Of a stretch of 64,000 nt of DNA, positions 42,843 through 52,076 are shown one piece after another. A program made the position numbers and the translations under genes. Numbering within the stretch: position 1 is the first letter of the stretch; each line of letters opens with the position of its first letter. The notes beneath the pieces were generated by a model, which worked only from the letters and a program-made list of their open reading frames with translations, made no database searches and was not told the DNA's origin. The stretch covers positions 1,922,001-1,986,000 of the forward strand of contig NZ_CP107869.1 of assembly GCF_036013645.1 (NCBI RefSeq), read 5' to 3'. This DNA comes from Streptomyces sp. NBC_00490. GTDB lineage: Bacteria; Actinomycetota; Actinomycetes; Streptomycetales; Streptomycetaceae.

Positions 42843-44624
42843 ATGCAGATTCACGACCTTCCGTATCCCGACCCGGGTGTGCCGGACGCGCGCTCGGGTC
42901 CCCGGTTCCTGTGGTGGCTCTTCAGGAATCAGCTGGGCGGCCAACTCAGGTCCCTGGCCTGGGGACTGGTGCACTTCGTGTCCGTCTCCGCCCTGCCGTT
43001 CTGTGTGGGCCTCGCCGTACAGGCCGTGGTCGACCGGTCCGGCAGCCGGCTCGCCCTCGCGGGCGGGCTGCTGGCACTGGCCTGCGCCGGCACAGCGATC
43101 GGCGACACCTTCCTGCACCGCACCGCCATCACCAACTGGATCACCGCCGCCGCCCGCGTCCAGCAACTGCTGGCCCGCAAGGCCTCCTCGCTGGGCTCGG
43201 GGCTCACCCGACGGGTCTCGGCCGGCGAGGTCGTGGCCGTCTCCACGGGCGACATCGAGAAGATCGGCTGGTTCGTGGAGGCCGTCTCCCGGTTCACCGC
43301 CGCGGCGCTCACCGTCGTGATCGTCTGCGTGGGCCTGGTGGTCTACCAGCCGGCACTCGGCGTCGTGGTCGCCGTGGGTCTGCCGGTGCTGGCGGTCGCC
43401 GTCCTGCCGCTGCTGCCCCGCGCCACCCGGCGCGCCGACTTCCAGCGGGAGAAGGCGGGCCGTGCCACCGAGCTGGCCTCGGACACGGTGGCCGGACTGC
43501 GGGTGCTGCGCGGCATCGGCGGCGAGGAGCTCTTCCTCGACCGCTACCGCAGCGCCTCGCAGGAGGTGCGCCACGCCGCCGTCCGCAGCGCCCGCATGTG
43601 GTCCCTGATCTCCGCGATCCAGGTGCTGCTGCCGGGACTGCTGCTGATCGCGGTCGTCTGGCACGGCGTCGGACTGGCCCGCGAGGGCCGGATCACCCTC
43701 GGTGAACTCGTCGCCACCTACAGCTCGGTCATGATCCTCACCTATCCGCTGCGGCACTTCGAGGAGATCGCCATGGCGTACTCCTTCTCGCGTCCCTCGG
43801 CCCGCCGGGCCGCGCGGGTGCTGTCGCTGGAGCGTGCCACGTCCGAGGAGGGCTCGCTGGCCGGTGACCCGCCGTCCGGAGACCTGTACGACCCGGCGAC
43901 CGGTGTGCTCGCGCCGTCCGGCCGGCTCACGGCCGTGGTGTGCGGCGACCCGGACGCGGCGGGCCTGCTGGCGGAACGCCTCGGCGGCCACCCCTCCGAA
44001 GGGGGGACGTCCGTGCTGCTGGGCGGGGTGCCGCTGGACGAGCTGCCGCTCTCGGTCGCGCGGACGGCCGTCCTCGTCCAGGACAAGGACCCGGTCCTGC
44101 TGTCCGGCACCCTGCGCGAGCTGCTCGACGTGCCCGCCTCGGGTGACATCGACCCGAGGGAGGCGCTGACGGCGGCGCAGTGCGACGACGTCCTCGCCGC
44201 GCTCGTGCAGGGCTCGCTCGGCACCGAGGACCCGCTGGACGCCCGGATCACCGAACGCGGACGCTCCCTGTCGGGCGGCCAGCGCCAGCGGCTCGCCCTG
44301 GCCCGGTCGCTGATCACGGACCCGGACGTGCTGGTCCTGGACGAGCCGACCTCCGCCGTCGACTCGCACACCGAGGCCCGGATCGCCGAGGGCGTCCGGA
44401 ACCTGCGCTCCGGTCGTACGACCGTGGTCTTCACCTCGTCGCCGCTGCTCCTGGACCGTGCGGACCGGGTCGTGCTGGTGCACGAGGGCGAGGTCGTGGC
44501 CGTGGGCGTGCACCGCGAACTGGTGCACAAGGAACCCCGGTACCGCGCGGTCGTGACCCGCGAGACCCCATCCACCGACGACGCCCTGACAGGCGTACTG
44601 GAAGAGATCGAGGAGACGGCATGA
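42843..44624 (+). CDS. ABC exporter subunit with degenerate Walker A
   Basis: A 593-residue half-transporter: six transmembrane helices (about 35-320) and an ATPase domain. The Walker A position (about 368-376) reads GDPDAAGLL, lacking the Gly-Lys-Ser/Thr that binds ATP phosphates. The switch-region His is replaced (VVFTSSPLLL). The signature LSGGQ (476-480), Walker B VLVLDE (496-501) and Q-loop Gln413 are intact. It therefore cannot form a working ATP site by itself but can complete one on a partner through its signature motif. Its stop overlaps the start of the partner gene (ATGA), and both are 593 residues. ATG 42843 begins the conserved region, and an in-frame ATG 84 bases upstream is possible. 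Confidence 0.85.
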   Translation: MQIHDLPYPDPGVPDARSGPRFLWWLFRNQLGGQLRSLAWGLVHFVSVSALPFCVGLAVQAVVDRSGSRLALAGGLLALACAGTAIGDTFLHRTAITNWITAAARVQQLLARKASSLGSGLTRRVSAGEVVAVSTGDIEKIGWFVEAVSRFTAAALTVVIVCVGLVVYQPALGVVVAVGLPVLAVAVLPLLPRATRRADFQREKAGRATELASDTVAGLRVLRGIGGEELFLDRYRSASQEVRHAAVRSARMWSLISAIQVLLPGLLLIAVVWHGVGLAREGRITLGELVATYSSVMILTYPLRHFEEIAMAYSFSRPSARRAARVLSLERATSEEGSLAGDPPSGDLYDPATGVLAPSGRLTAVVCGDPDAAGLLAERLGGHPSEGGTSVLLGGVPLDELPLSVARTAVLVQDKDPVLLSGTLRELLDVPASGDIDPREALTAAQCDDVLAALVQGSLGTEDPLDARITERGRSLSGGQRQRLALARSLITDPDVLVLDEPTSAVDSHTEARIAEGVRNLRSGRTTVVFTSSPLLLDRADRVVLVHEGEVVAVGVHRELVHKEPRYRAVVTRETPSTDDALTGVLEEIEETA

Positions 44625-46402
44625 TCGGCGTGGCGCCACCGGCGTACGATCCGGCGGCCCCGACGACGGCGAACACCCTGCCCGTCGGGGGCTCCGCGAC
44701 CGTGCGCGCGTACGTGACCGAACTGTTCCGCCGGCACCGCCGTGCCTTCCTGGTCCTGATCGCCGTCAACACGGTGTCCGTGCTGGCGTCGATGGTGGGG
44801 CCGTGGCTGCTCGGCGGGCTCGTGGAGCGGGTCTCGGAAGAGGCTCGTGAACTTCATCTGGAGCTGACCGCCGGGCTGTTCGTGCTCGCGCTCGTCGCCC
44901 AGGCCGTGTTCGTGCAGCAGGTACGGCTGCGCGGCGCGATGCTCGGCGAGCGGATGCTGGCCGACCTGCGCGAGGACTTCCTCGTGCGGTCGGTCGGGCT
45001 GCCGCCGGGTGTCCTGGAGCGGGCCGGGACGGGTGATCTGCTGTCCCGGATCACGACCGACATCGACCGGCTGGCCAATGCGATGCGCGAGGCCGTGCCC
45101 CAGCTGTCGATCGGTGTGGTGTGGGTCGTCCTGCTGCTCGGCGGGCTCGTCGTCACCGCGCCGCCGCTGGCCGCCGCCGTGCTGCTCGCCCTGCCGGTGC
45201 TGGTGGTCGGCTGCCGCTGGTACTTCAAGCGGGCGCCGTCCGCCTACCGCTCGGAGGCCGCCGGGTACGCGGCCGTCGCCGCCGCGCTCGCCGAGACCGT
45301 GGACGCCGGTCACACCGTCGAGGCGCATCGCCTCGGCGCGCGCCGCGTCGAACTGTCGGAGCGGCGGATCAAGGAGTGGACGGCGTGGGAGCGCTACACG
45401 CTCTATCTGCGGTCGGTGCTCTTCCCGTTCATCAACGTCACCCACGTGCTGATCCTCTCCTCGGTCCTGATGGTCGGCGGTGTGTTCGTCCTGCACGGCT
45501 GGATCGACGTCGGTCAGCTGACGACCGGTGCGCTGATCGCGCAGATGCTCGTCGACCCGGTCGGGCTGATCCTGCGCTGGTACGACGAGCTCCAGGTGGC
45601 CCAGGTGTCGCTGGCCCGGCTGGTCGGTGTCCGGGACGTCGAGCCGGACGCCGGCGACGACTCGGTGCGTCCCGACGGGCGCGAGGTGCACGCGGACCGG
45701 GTGCACTTCGGCTACCTCGAGGGCGTGGACGTGCTGCGCAAGGTGTCCCTGGAGGTCGCCCCCGGCACCCGGCTGGCGCTGGTCGGCCCGTCCGGGGCGG
45801 GCAAGTCCACCCTGGGCAGGCTGCTCGCGGGGATCTACGCGCCCCGGAACGGCCGGATCACCCTGGGCGGTGCGGAACTGTCCCGGATGCCGGCCGAGCG
45901 GGTCCGCTCGCACGTGGCCCTGGTGAACCAGGAGCACCACGTCTTCGTTGGCTCGCTCCGCGACAACCTGCTCCTGGCCCGTACCTCCGCCGTCGAGGCG
46001 GAACTGTGGGCGGCGCTGGGCGCGGTCGACGCGGACGGCTGGGCGCGGGCCCTGGACGAGGGGCTGGACACGGAGGTCGGCTCGGGCGGTCTGGCCCTCA
46101 CCCCGGCCCAGGCGCAGCAGATCGCGCTGGCCCGCCTGGTCCTGGCCGACCCGCACACGCTGGTCCTCGACGAGGCGACGTCCCTGCTGGACCCGCGCGC
46201 GGCCCGGCATCTGGAGCGGTCCCTGGCCCGTGTCCTCGACGGCCGCACGGTGGTCGCCATCGCCCACCGTCTGCACACCGCCCATGACGCGGATGTCATC
46301 GCGGTCGTGGAGAACGGCCGCATCAGCGAGCTGGGCAGCCATGACGAGCTGGTGGCGGCGGACGGGGCGTACGCGTCGCTGTGGAGGTCGTGGCACAGCT
46401 GA
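44621..46402 (+). CDS. ABC exporter subunit with degenerate signature motif
   Basis: A 593-residue partner half-transporter. Walker A GPSGAGKST (389-397), Q-loop Gln437, Walker B VLDE (515-518) and switch His549 (AIAHRL) are intact, but the signature reads LTPAQ (493-497) in place of LSGGQ. In a head-to-tail dimer with the preceding subunit, this Walker A pairs with that subunit's intact LSGGQ to make one canonical site, while the other site combines both defects. The membrane region resembles lipid or drug exporters. The ATG overlaps the previous stop codon by four bases, giving coupled translation. Substrate unknown; a secondary metabolite is possible. Confidence 0.86.
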   Translation: MIGVAPPAYDPAAPTTANTLPVGGSATVRAYVTELFRRHRRAFLVLIAVNTVSVLASMVGPWLLGGLVERVSEEARELHLELTAGLFVLALVAQAVFVQQVRLRGAMLGERMLADLREDFLVRSVGLPPGVLERAGTGDLLSRITTDIDRLANAMREAVPQLSIGVVWVVLLLGGLVVTAPPLAAAVLLALPVLVVGCRWYFKRAPSAYRSEAAGYAAVAAALAETVDAGHTVEAHRLGARRVELSERRIKEWTAWERYTLYLRSVLFPFINVTHVLILSSVLMVGGVFVLHGWIDVGQLTTGALIAQMLVDPVGLILRWYDELQVAQVSLARLVGVRDVEPDAGDDSVRPDGREVHADRVHFGYLEGVDVLRKVSLEVAPGTRLALVGPSGAGKSTLGRLLAGIYAPRNGRITLGGAELSRMPAERVRSHVALVNQEHHVFVGSLRDNLLLARTSAVEAELWAALGAVDADGWARALDEGLDTEVGSGGLALTPAQAQQIALARLVLADPHTLVLDEATSLLDPRAARHLERSLARVLDGRTVVAIAHRLHTAHDADVIAVVENGRISELGSHDELVAADGAYASLWRSWHS

Positions 46403-46890
46403 CACCGCGGCCCGGCCGGTCTCGGGAGCCGTCGTACTCCGGTGCGGCGGCTCCCCGGCCGTTCGGTGGGCGTGCACGCCCTCGCGTCACCGTCCGGCGA
46501 GGGGTCGGGGCGCGGCCCGGGCGGTGCGAGCCGCGCGACCGATCCGGTGACGGAGTTGCGGTCCGCCGGCTCCGGGGGCTGTGCGCCGCTCCGGTGCGGG
46601 GCAGCGGACCGTCCCCGGGCCTCGGGGCCTCCGCCGACCTGGTCAGGCGTGGCTCGTCCCGGTGGACCGGGCCCGTCACCGACCAGGCACGACGTGACCC
46701 GAACCCGGTGCCGCGCGGCCCGTCCGCGCGCCGTGCCGTTGCGCCGGGGTGAAAAGGGGTGGAAGGCTGGAGAGCGGCACCGGTTCGGGGAGCGTCCGGA
46801 AACCACGCGTTTCGCGCCGGACGCAGCTTGTGCCCGCACCGCGGACGGCCGCGGTGGCCACGGGCCCGGCCCCACCACCTGGAGGTATCC
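46403..46890. other. Long intergenic region without a supportable gene
   Basis: Nearly 490 bases of GC-rich sequence between the ABC operon and the DUF5709 gene. Short open frames occur on both strands but none has a ribosome site, family similarity or consistent third-position GC. It must contain the promoter for the DUF5709 gene, but I see no confident -35/-10 pair, and no strong terminator hairpin follows the ABC operon. Confidence 0.5.
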
Positions 46891-47352
46891 GTGAACAGCT
46901 CCGACGGATGGGGAGACGACGTCTACCAGCCCGACGGGTCCGAGGTCCAGGACGACGCCGGCCTGCTGGACGCGGAGGACACCCTCGAGGACGACGGTGT
47001 CGGCGACCCGCTCGACCGCGGCTGGTCTCCTCCGGAGCGTCCCTGGGCGGTCGAGCACACCGGGGTGACGGCGGCCGACCGCGAGACGTTGGACGAACGG
47101 CTCGCCGAGGAGCTGCCGGAGGCCCCCGTACCCGAAGGTGACGGCATCGGCGACTACGACGGCGGCGACGGCGAACTCCTGGACAACGAGGTCGGCGCCC
47201 GCCGCTCCGGCCGGCTCGTCGCCCCCGACGAGGGCGCCCATGAGGACGACGAGAGTGGCCTGATCGCCACGGACGTGGGCATCGACGGTGCGGCGGCGTC
47301 GGCCGAGGAGGCCGCGATGCACATCGTCGACGAGGACGCCCTGTCCGGCTGA
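46891..47352 (+). CDS. DUF5709 domain protein
   Basis: A 153-residue, very acidic protein (many Asp and Glu, few Lys). The pattern DVYQPDGSEVQDDAGLLDAEDTLEDDGVGDPLDRGWSPPERPW is the DUF5709 signature, and the C-terminal part ends AAMHIVDED. Members are actinobacterial, probably cytosolic and of unknown function, often stress-linked in expression studies. The GTG is set by GGAGGT four bases upstream. The L31B gene follows 15 bases after the stop, suggesting one transcript. Confidence 0.82.
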   Translation: MNSSDGWGDDVYQPDGSEVQDDAGLLDAEDTLEDDGVGDPLDRGWSPPERPWAVEHTGVTAADRETLDERLAEELPEAPVPEGDGIGDYDGGDGELLDNEVGARRSGRLVAPDEGAHEDDESGLIATDVGIDGAAASAEEAAMHIVDEDALSG

Positions 47353-47367
47353 CCCCGAGGAGCACAC

Positions 47368-47634
47368 ATGCAGCAGGACAAGCACCCCGACTACCGCGAG
47401 GTCGTCTTCCGCGACCGTGCCGCCGGTTACGCCTTCCTGACCCGGTCCACCGCCACGAGCGACCGGACCATCGAGTGGGACGACGGCGAGACCTACCCCG
47501 TCGTGGACGTGGAGATCTCCTCGGAGAGCCACCCCTTCTACACCGGCAAGGCCCGGACGGTGGACTCGGAGGGACGGATCGCGCAGTTCGAGCGACGGTA
47601 CGGCGGTGGGGCGGGGCAGGGCGCCGAAGGGTGA
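47368..47634 (+). CDS. rpmE2: Type B 50S ribosomal protein L31
   Basis: An 88-residue ribosomal protein. [28 protein letters not shown] is the hallmark N-terminus of type B L31, and HPFYTGKA with a C-terminal FERRYG completes it. The zinc-binding Cys pair of the ordinary L31 is absent. The type B form substitutes for the zinc form under zinc limitation and is normally repressed by Zur. Here it lies 15 bases behind a DUF5709 gene, with no obvious AT-rich Zur box immediately upstream of either gene. The GAGGAG ribosome site is well placed. Confidence 0.92.
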   Translation: MQQDKHPDYREVVFRDRAAGYAFLTRSTATSDRTIEWDDGETYPVVDVEISSESHPFYTGKARTVDSEGRIAQFERRYGGGAGQGAEG

Positions 47635-47714
47635 GCGTCGGCCACGACGGGCCGGGACGGTGCGGGGCGAGCGCCCCCTGAGGCCGCCCCGGTCGTCCGC
47701 TCCCGGCCCCTTCC

Positions 47715-48509
47715 TCAGATGAAGTTCAGCGCCGCCGCGCAGCCCACCCCGCCGAGCAGCATGAACGCCGGCATCAGCACCTTCAGCTCGACCCAGCTGC
47801 CCGCCCGGAACCGCAGGACCTTGGGCGGCCCGATCGGGTACCAGCGCTTGCGGCCCACCGGGATCGGCCACAGGATCGGGCAGCCGGAGACCGTCAGCGC
47901 GTCCCCGATGTCGTGGACCAGCGCGCCCAGCAGGACGGGCAGACCCAGCCACAGGTACTCCTGGCCCGGCGCCGCGAACAGCCAGTCCGAGCCGTTGCCC
48001 GGCTTGTCCAGGACGCCGGCGAGGATCCACGAGCTCGTCGCGGCCAGCAGCCACACCAGGATGTCGGCGCTGGAGCCGCGGGTCGCCCGCCACAGCAGGC
48101 CCTCGATGGCCAGCACCATGTGCACGAAGAGCAGCGCGAGGACCGCCCAGCGCCCGCCCGTGATCGCCGCGACCGAGGCGCCCGCACCGATCAGCACGGC
48201 CCACAGCCAGGTGTGGGTGAGGGTGCGGTGGCCGCCGGAGCGACGGGGGTCGCCCTGCTTCTTCGTCCCCTTGTAGACGGCGTACGAGAGCTTGTCGACG
48301 ATCTCGCACAGGCCCCGTGAGATCGGCCCGAAGGCCCGCGAGATGGTGGCCGCCTTGTGATCGAGGTCGGGGGCGAGCGCCGCCCCCGCGCAGATCAGGG
48401 CGCCGGCCAGCAGGACCGGCCAGGGCATCGTGTGGCCCGTCGCGGCGGCCGCGGCTCCGACGCCGAGCCAGGCGGCAGCCCCCGACAGTGAGTGTGCTGG
48501 TCCCATCAT
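47715..48509 (-). CDS. Membrane-bound metal-dependent hydrolase (YdjM-like)
   Basis: A 264-residue multi-helix protein with DUF457/YdjM features: MMGPAHSLSGAAAW start, LAPDLDHKAATISR with metal-binding Asp and His, GGHRTLTHTW, and VHDIGDALTVSGCPILWPIPVGRKRWYP. YdjM proteins are inner-membrane, LexA-regulated in some bacteria, and their reaction is not well defined. The ATG at 48509 opens the conserved region. Shine-Dalgarno support is weak, so the exact start is uncertain. It is divergent from the helicase gene with an overlap of upstream regions. Confidence 0.78.
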   Translation of the reverse strand: MMGPAHSLSGAAAWLGVGAAAAATGHTMPWPVLLAGALICAGAALAPDLDHKAATISRAFGPISRGLCEIVDKLSYAVYKGTKKQGDPRRSGGHRTLTHTWLWAVLIGAGASVAAITGGRWAVLALLFVHMVLAIEGLLWRATRGSSADILVWLLAATSSWILAGVLDKPGNGSDWLFAAPGQEYLWLGLPVLLGALVHDIGDALTVSGCPILWPIPVGRKRWYPIGPPKVLRFRAGSWVELKVLMPAFMLLGGVGCAAALNFI

Positions 48510-48654
48510 CGGCGTGGCCCGCCCCATTCCTCTTGTGCCGCTGTCCAGTTGAACGGCCGTGCTGACGCTCTGTCGGCGACACAGCGTACTGCTCGTGATC
48601 TTCGCCCCCGCATCCGATTCCCCTCTGGAGCAGGAGGGCAGGCAAGATGGGTGG

Positions 48655-51168
48655 GTGACCCTCATCGATCAGCTGCCGCAGACCGCAGACCCCGACGCCC
48701 TCTACGAAGCCTTCGAGTCGTGGGCCGTGGAGCGCGGTCTCACGCTCTACCCCCATCAGGAGGAGGCGCTGATCGAGGTGGTCTCCGGTGCGAACGTGAT
48801 CGTGTCGACGCCCACCGGCTCCGGCAAGAGCATGATCGCGGCGGCCGCGCACTTCGCCGCGCTGGCCCGGGACGAGGTCACCTTCTACACCGCGCCGATC
48901 AAGGCGCTGGTCTCGGAGAAGTTCTTCGAGCTGTGCAAGATCTTCGGCACCGAGAACGTCGGCATGCTGACCGGCGACGCGTCCGTCAACGCCGACGCCC
49001 CCGTCATCTGCTGCACCGCCGAGGTGCTCGCCTCGATCGCGCTGCGCGACGGCAAGCAGGCGGACGTCGGCCAGGTCGTCATGGACGAGTTCCACTTCTA
49101 CGCGGAGGGGGACCGCGGCTGGGCCTGGCAGATCCCCATCCTGGAGCTGCCCCAGGCACAGTTCATCCTGATGTCGGCCACGCTCGGCGATGTCTCGATG
49201 TTCGAGGAGGACCTCACCCGGCGCACCGGCCGCCCCACGGCGGTGGTCCGCTCGGCGACCCGTCCGGTGCCGCTGTACTACGAGTACAAGTTCACCCCGC
49301 TCACCGAGACCCTGACCGAGCTCCTGCAGACCAGGCAGGCGCCGGTCTACATCGTGCACTTCACGCAGGCGCAGGCCGTGGAGCGGGCGCAGGCGCTGAT
49401 GAGCATCAACATGTGCTCGAAGGAGGAGAAGGAGCAGATCGCCGCCCTGATCGGCAACTTCCGCTTCACCACCAAGTTCGGCCGCAACCTCTCCCGTTAC
49501 GTGCGGCACGGCATCGGCGTCCACCACGCGGGCATGCTGCCCAAGTACCGCCGTCTGGTGGAGAAGCTCGCGCAGGCCGGTCTGCTGAAGGTCATCTGCG
49601 GCACGGACACGCTCGGCGTGGGCGTCAACGTCCCCATCCGCACGGTGCTGTTCACGGCTCTCACCAAGTACGACGGAAACCGCGTCCGCACCCTGCGCAA
49701 CCGTGAGTTCCACCAGATCGCCGGACGCGCCGGGCGGGCCGGCTACGACACGGCCGGCTACGTCGTCGCGCAGGCGCCCGAGCATGTCGTCGAGAACGAG
49801 AAGGCGCTCGCCAAGGCGGGCGACGACCCGAAGAAGCGCCGCAAGGTGGTCCGCAAGAAGGCTCCGGAGGGCTTCGTCGCCTGGACGGAGAACACCTTCG
49901 ACAAGCTCATCTCCTCCGACCCCGAGCCGCTGACGTCCCGCTTCCGGGTCACGCACACCATGTTGCTGTCGGTGATCGCCCGTCCCGGCAACGCCTTCGA
50001 CGCGATGCGGCACCTGCTGGAGGACAATCACGAGCCGCGCAAGCAGCAGCTGAAGCACATCCGGCGGGCGATCGCGATCTACCGCTCGCTGCTGGACGGC
50101 GGCATCGTCGAGAAGCTCGACGAGCCGGATGCCAGCGGCCGCATCGTCCGCCTCACCGTGGACCTCCAGCAGGACTTCGCGCTCAACCAGCCGCTGTCCA
50201 CCTTCGCGCTCGCCGCGTTCGAACTCCTCGACCCCGAATCGCCGTCCTACGCGCTGGACATGGTCTCCGTCGTCGAGTCGACGCTGGACGATCCGCGTCA
50301 GATCCTCGTCGCCCAGCTGAACAAGGCGAAGGGCGAGGCCGTGGCCGCGATGAAGGCGGACGGCATCGAGTACGAGGAGCGCATGGAGCGCCTCCAGGAC
50401 ATCAGCTACCCCAAGCCCCTGGAGGAGCTGCTCTTCCACGCGTACGACACGTACCGCAAGAGCCACCCCTGGGTCGGCGACCATCCGCTCTCCCCGAAGT
50501 CCGTCATCCGGGACATGTACGAACGGGCCATGTCCTTCACGGAGTTGGTGTCCTTCTACGAGCTCGCCCGCACCGAGGGCATCGTCCTGCGTTACCTCGC
50601 CAGCGCCTACAAGACGCTCGACCACAACATCCCGGACGACCTCAAGTCGGAGGACCTCCAGGACCTCATCGAGTGGCTCGGCGAGATGGTGCGCCAGGTC
50701 GACTCCAGCCTGCTGGACGAGTGGGAGCAGCTCGCCAACCCGGAGGAGATGACCGCCGAGGAGGCCCAGGAGAAGGCCGACGAGGTCAAGCCGGTCACCA
50801 CCAACGCGCGCGCCTTCCGGGTCCTCGTCCGCAACGCCATGTTCCGCCGTGTCGAGCTCGCCGCTCTGGACCAGGTCGAGGAGCTGGGTGAGCTGGACGG
50901 CGAGGCCGGCTGGGACGCCGATGCCTGGGGCGAGGCGATGGACAAGTACTGGGACGAGTACGACGACCTCGGCACCGGTCCCGACGCCCGCGGTCCCAAG
51001 CTGCTCCTGATCGAGGAGGAGCCGGAGAACCGTCTGTGGCGGGTCCGCCAGATCTTCGACGACCCGAACGACGATCATGACTGGGGCATCAGCGCGGAGG
51101 TCGATCTGACGGCCTCCGACGCGGAGGGCCGCGCGGTCGTCCGCGTCTCCGATGTCGGTCAGCTGTGA
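48655..51168 (+). CDS. DEAD/DEAH box RNA helicase (DUF3516-type)
   Basis: An 837-residue superfamily 2 helicase, expected to be cytosolic. Motif I is TPTGSGKS (52-59), motif II DEFH (144-147), motif III SAT (174-176). Motif VI-like QIAGRAGRAGYD is at about 360-370, and a large C-terminal DUF3516 region follows. The Ski2-like organisation suggests RNA unwinding or remodelling. Possible role in RNA decay or ribosome assembly is inferred. GTG 48655 opens the conserved region. TesB follows 19 bases after the stop. The length matches actinobacterial homologues. Confidence 0.87.
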   Translation: MTLIDQLPQTADPDALYEAFESWAVERGLTLYPHQEEALIEVVSGANVIVSTPTGSGKSMIAAAAHFAALARDEVTFYTAPIKALVSEKFFELCKIFGTENVGMLTGDASVNADAPVICCTAEVLASIALRDGKQADVGQVVMDEFHFYAEGDRGWAWQIPILELPQAQFILMSATLGDVSMFEEDLTRRTGRPTAVVRSATRPVPLYYEYKFTPLTETLTELLQTRQAPVYIVHFTQAQAVERAQALMSINMCSKEEKEQIAALIGNFRFTTKFGRNLSRYVRHGIGVHHAGMLPKYRRLVEKLAQAGLLKVICGTDTLGVGVNVPIRTVLFTALTKYDGNRVRTLRNREFHQIAGRAGRAGYDTAGYVVAQAPEHVVENEKALAKAGDDPKKRRKVVRKKAPEGFVAWTENTFDKLISSDPEPLTSRFRVTHTMLLSVIARPGNAFDAMRHLLEDNHEPRKQQLKHIRRAIAIYRSLLDGGIVEKLDEPDASGRIVRLTVDLQQDFALNQPLSTFALAAFELLDPESPSYALDMVSVVESTLDDPRQILVAQLNKAKGEAVAAMKADGIEYEERMERLQDISYPKPLEELLFHAYDTYRKSHPWVGDHPLSPKSVIRDMYERAMSFTELVSFYELARTEGIVLRYLASAYKTLDHNIPDDLKSEDLQDLIEWLGEMVRQVDSSLLDEWEQLANPEEMTAEEAQEKADEVKPVTTNARAFRVLVRNAMFRRVELAALDQVEELGELDGEAGWDADAWGEAMDKYWDEYDDLGTGPDARGPKLLLIEEEPENRLWRVRQIFDDPNDDHDWGISAEVDLTASDAEGRAVVRVSDVGQL

Positions 51169-51187
51169 GCACAGGAGAATCCCACCC

Positions 51188-52054
51188 ATGACGAACCCGG
51201 CCGAAAAGCTGGTCGACCTGCTCGACCTGGAGCAGATCGAGCTCAACATCTTCCGCGGCCTGAGCCCGAACGAGTCCCTGCAGCGGGTCTTCGGCGGCCA
51301 GGTGGCGGGCCAGGCGCTGGTCGCCGCCAACCGCACCACCGAGGGCGACCGCCCGGTGCACTCACTGCACGCGTACTTCCTGCGTCCGGGCCGCCCGGGT
51401 GTGCCGATCGTGTACCAGGTCGAACGGGTGCGGGACGGCAGGTCCTTCACGACCCGCCGGGTCACCGCGGTGCAACAGGGCCGCACGATCTTCAATCTCA
51501 CCGCCTCCTTTCACAAGCCTGAGGAAGGTTCCTTCGAGCATCAGCTGCCGCCGGCCCGCAAGGTCCCGGACCCGGAGTCGCTGCCGTCGGTCACGGACGA
51601 GATCCGGGAGCATCTGGGCGCGCTGCCCGAACAGCTGGAGCGGATGGCGCGCCGCCAGCCCTTCGACATCCGCTATGTGGACCGGCTGCGCTGGACGCCC
51701 GAGGAGGTCAAGGACGCCGAGCCGCGCAGCGCGGTGTGGATGCGCGCGGTCGGGCCGCTCGGCGACGATCCGGTCGTGCACACCTGCGCACTGACCTACG
51801 CCAGTGACATGACCCTCCTGGACGCCGTCCGTATCCCGGTCGAACCCCTGTGGGGCCCGCGGAGCTTCGACATCGCGTCGCTGGACCACGCCATGTGGTT
51901 CCATCGGCCGTTCCGCGCGGACGAGTGGTTCCTGTACGACCAGGAGTCGCCCGTCGCGACGGGCGGCCGGGGGCTGGCCCGCGGGCGGATCTACGACGTG
52001 GAGGGGCGGCTGCTGGTGTCGGTCGTCCAGGAAGGGCTGTTCCGGGCGCTGTAG
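51188..52054 (+). CDS. tesB: Acyl-CoA thioesterase II
   Basis: A 288-residue double-hotdog thioesterase. Diagnostic blocks are LDLEQIELNIFRGLSP, VFGGQVAGQALVAA, VHSLHAYFLRPG, and in the second hotdog ALTYASDMTLLDAV and SLDHAMWFHRPFRADEWFLYDQESP. It hydrolyses acyl-CoAs to free acids and CoA, with an Asp/Thr/Gln catalytic set typical of TesB. AGGAGA precedes the ATG. It lies 19 bases after the helicase gene on the same strand, so they are probably co-transcribed. It converges on the DUF6397 gene. Confidence 0.92.
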   Translation: MTNPAEKLVDLLDLEQIELNIFRGLSPNESLQRVFGGQVAGQALVAANRTTEGDRPVHSLHAYFLRPGRPGVPIVYQVERVRDGRSFTTRRVTAVQQGRTIFNLTASFHKPEEGSFEHQLPPARKVPDPESLPSVTDEIREHLGALPEQLERMARRQPFDIRYVDRLRWTPEEVKDAEPRSAVWMRAVGPLGDDPVVHTCALTYASDMTLLDAVRIPVEPLWGPRSFDIASLDHAMWFHRPFRADEWFLYDQESPVATGGRGLARGRIYDVEGRLLVSVVQEGLFRAL

Positions 52055-52076
52055 GCCGCCCGGTCTGTGCGGCGGG

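Noticed and set aside
46403..46890. Several short open frames in the long intergenic region
   Set aside because: No ribosome site, no similarity and no consistent codon bias. I kept the region as noncoding.
46640..47367. Search for a Zur box upstream of the L31B gene
   Set aside because: No AT-rich dyad of the expected form was visible by eye. A matrix scan would be needed before claiming presence or absence.
45835..51501. A very long open frame on the minus strand opposite several plus-strand genes
   Set aside because: It runs antisense to the second ABC subunit, L31B, the helicase and other recognised genes, has low-complexity composition and no family motif. Long antisense frames are expected at this GC content.
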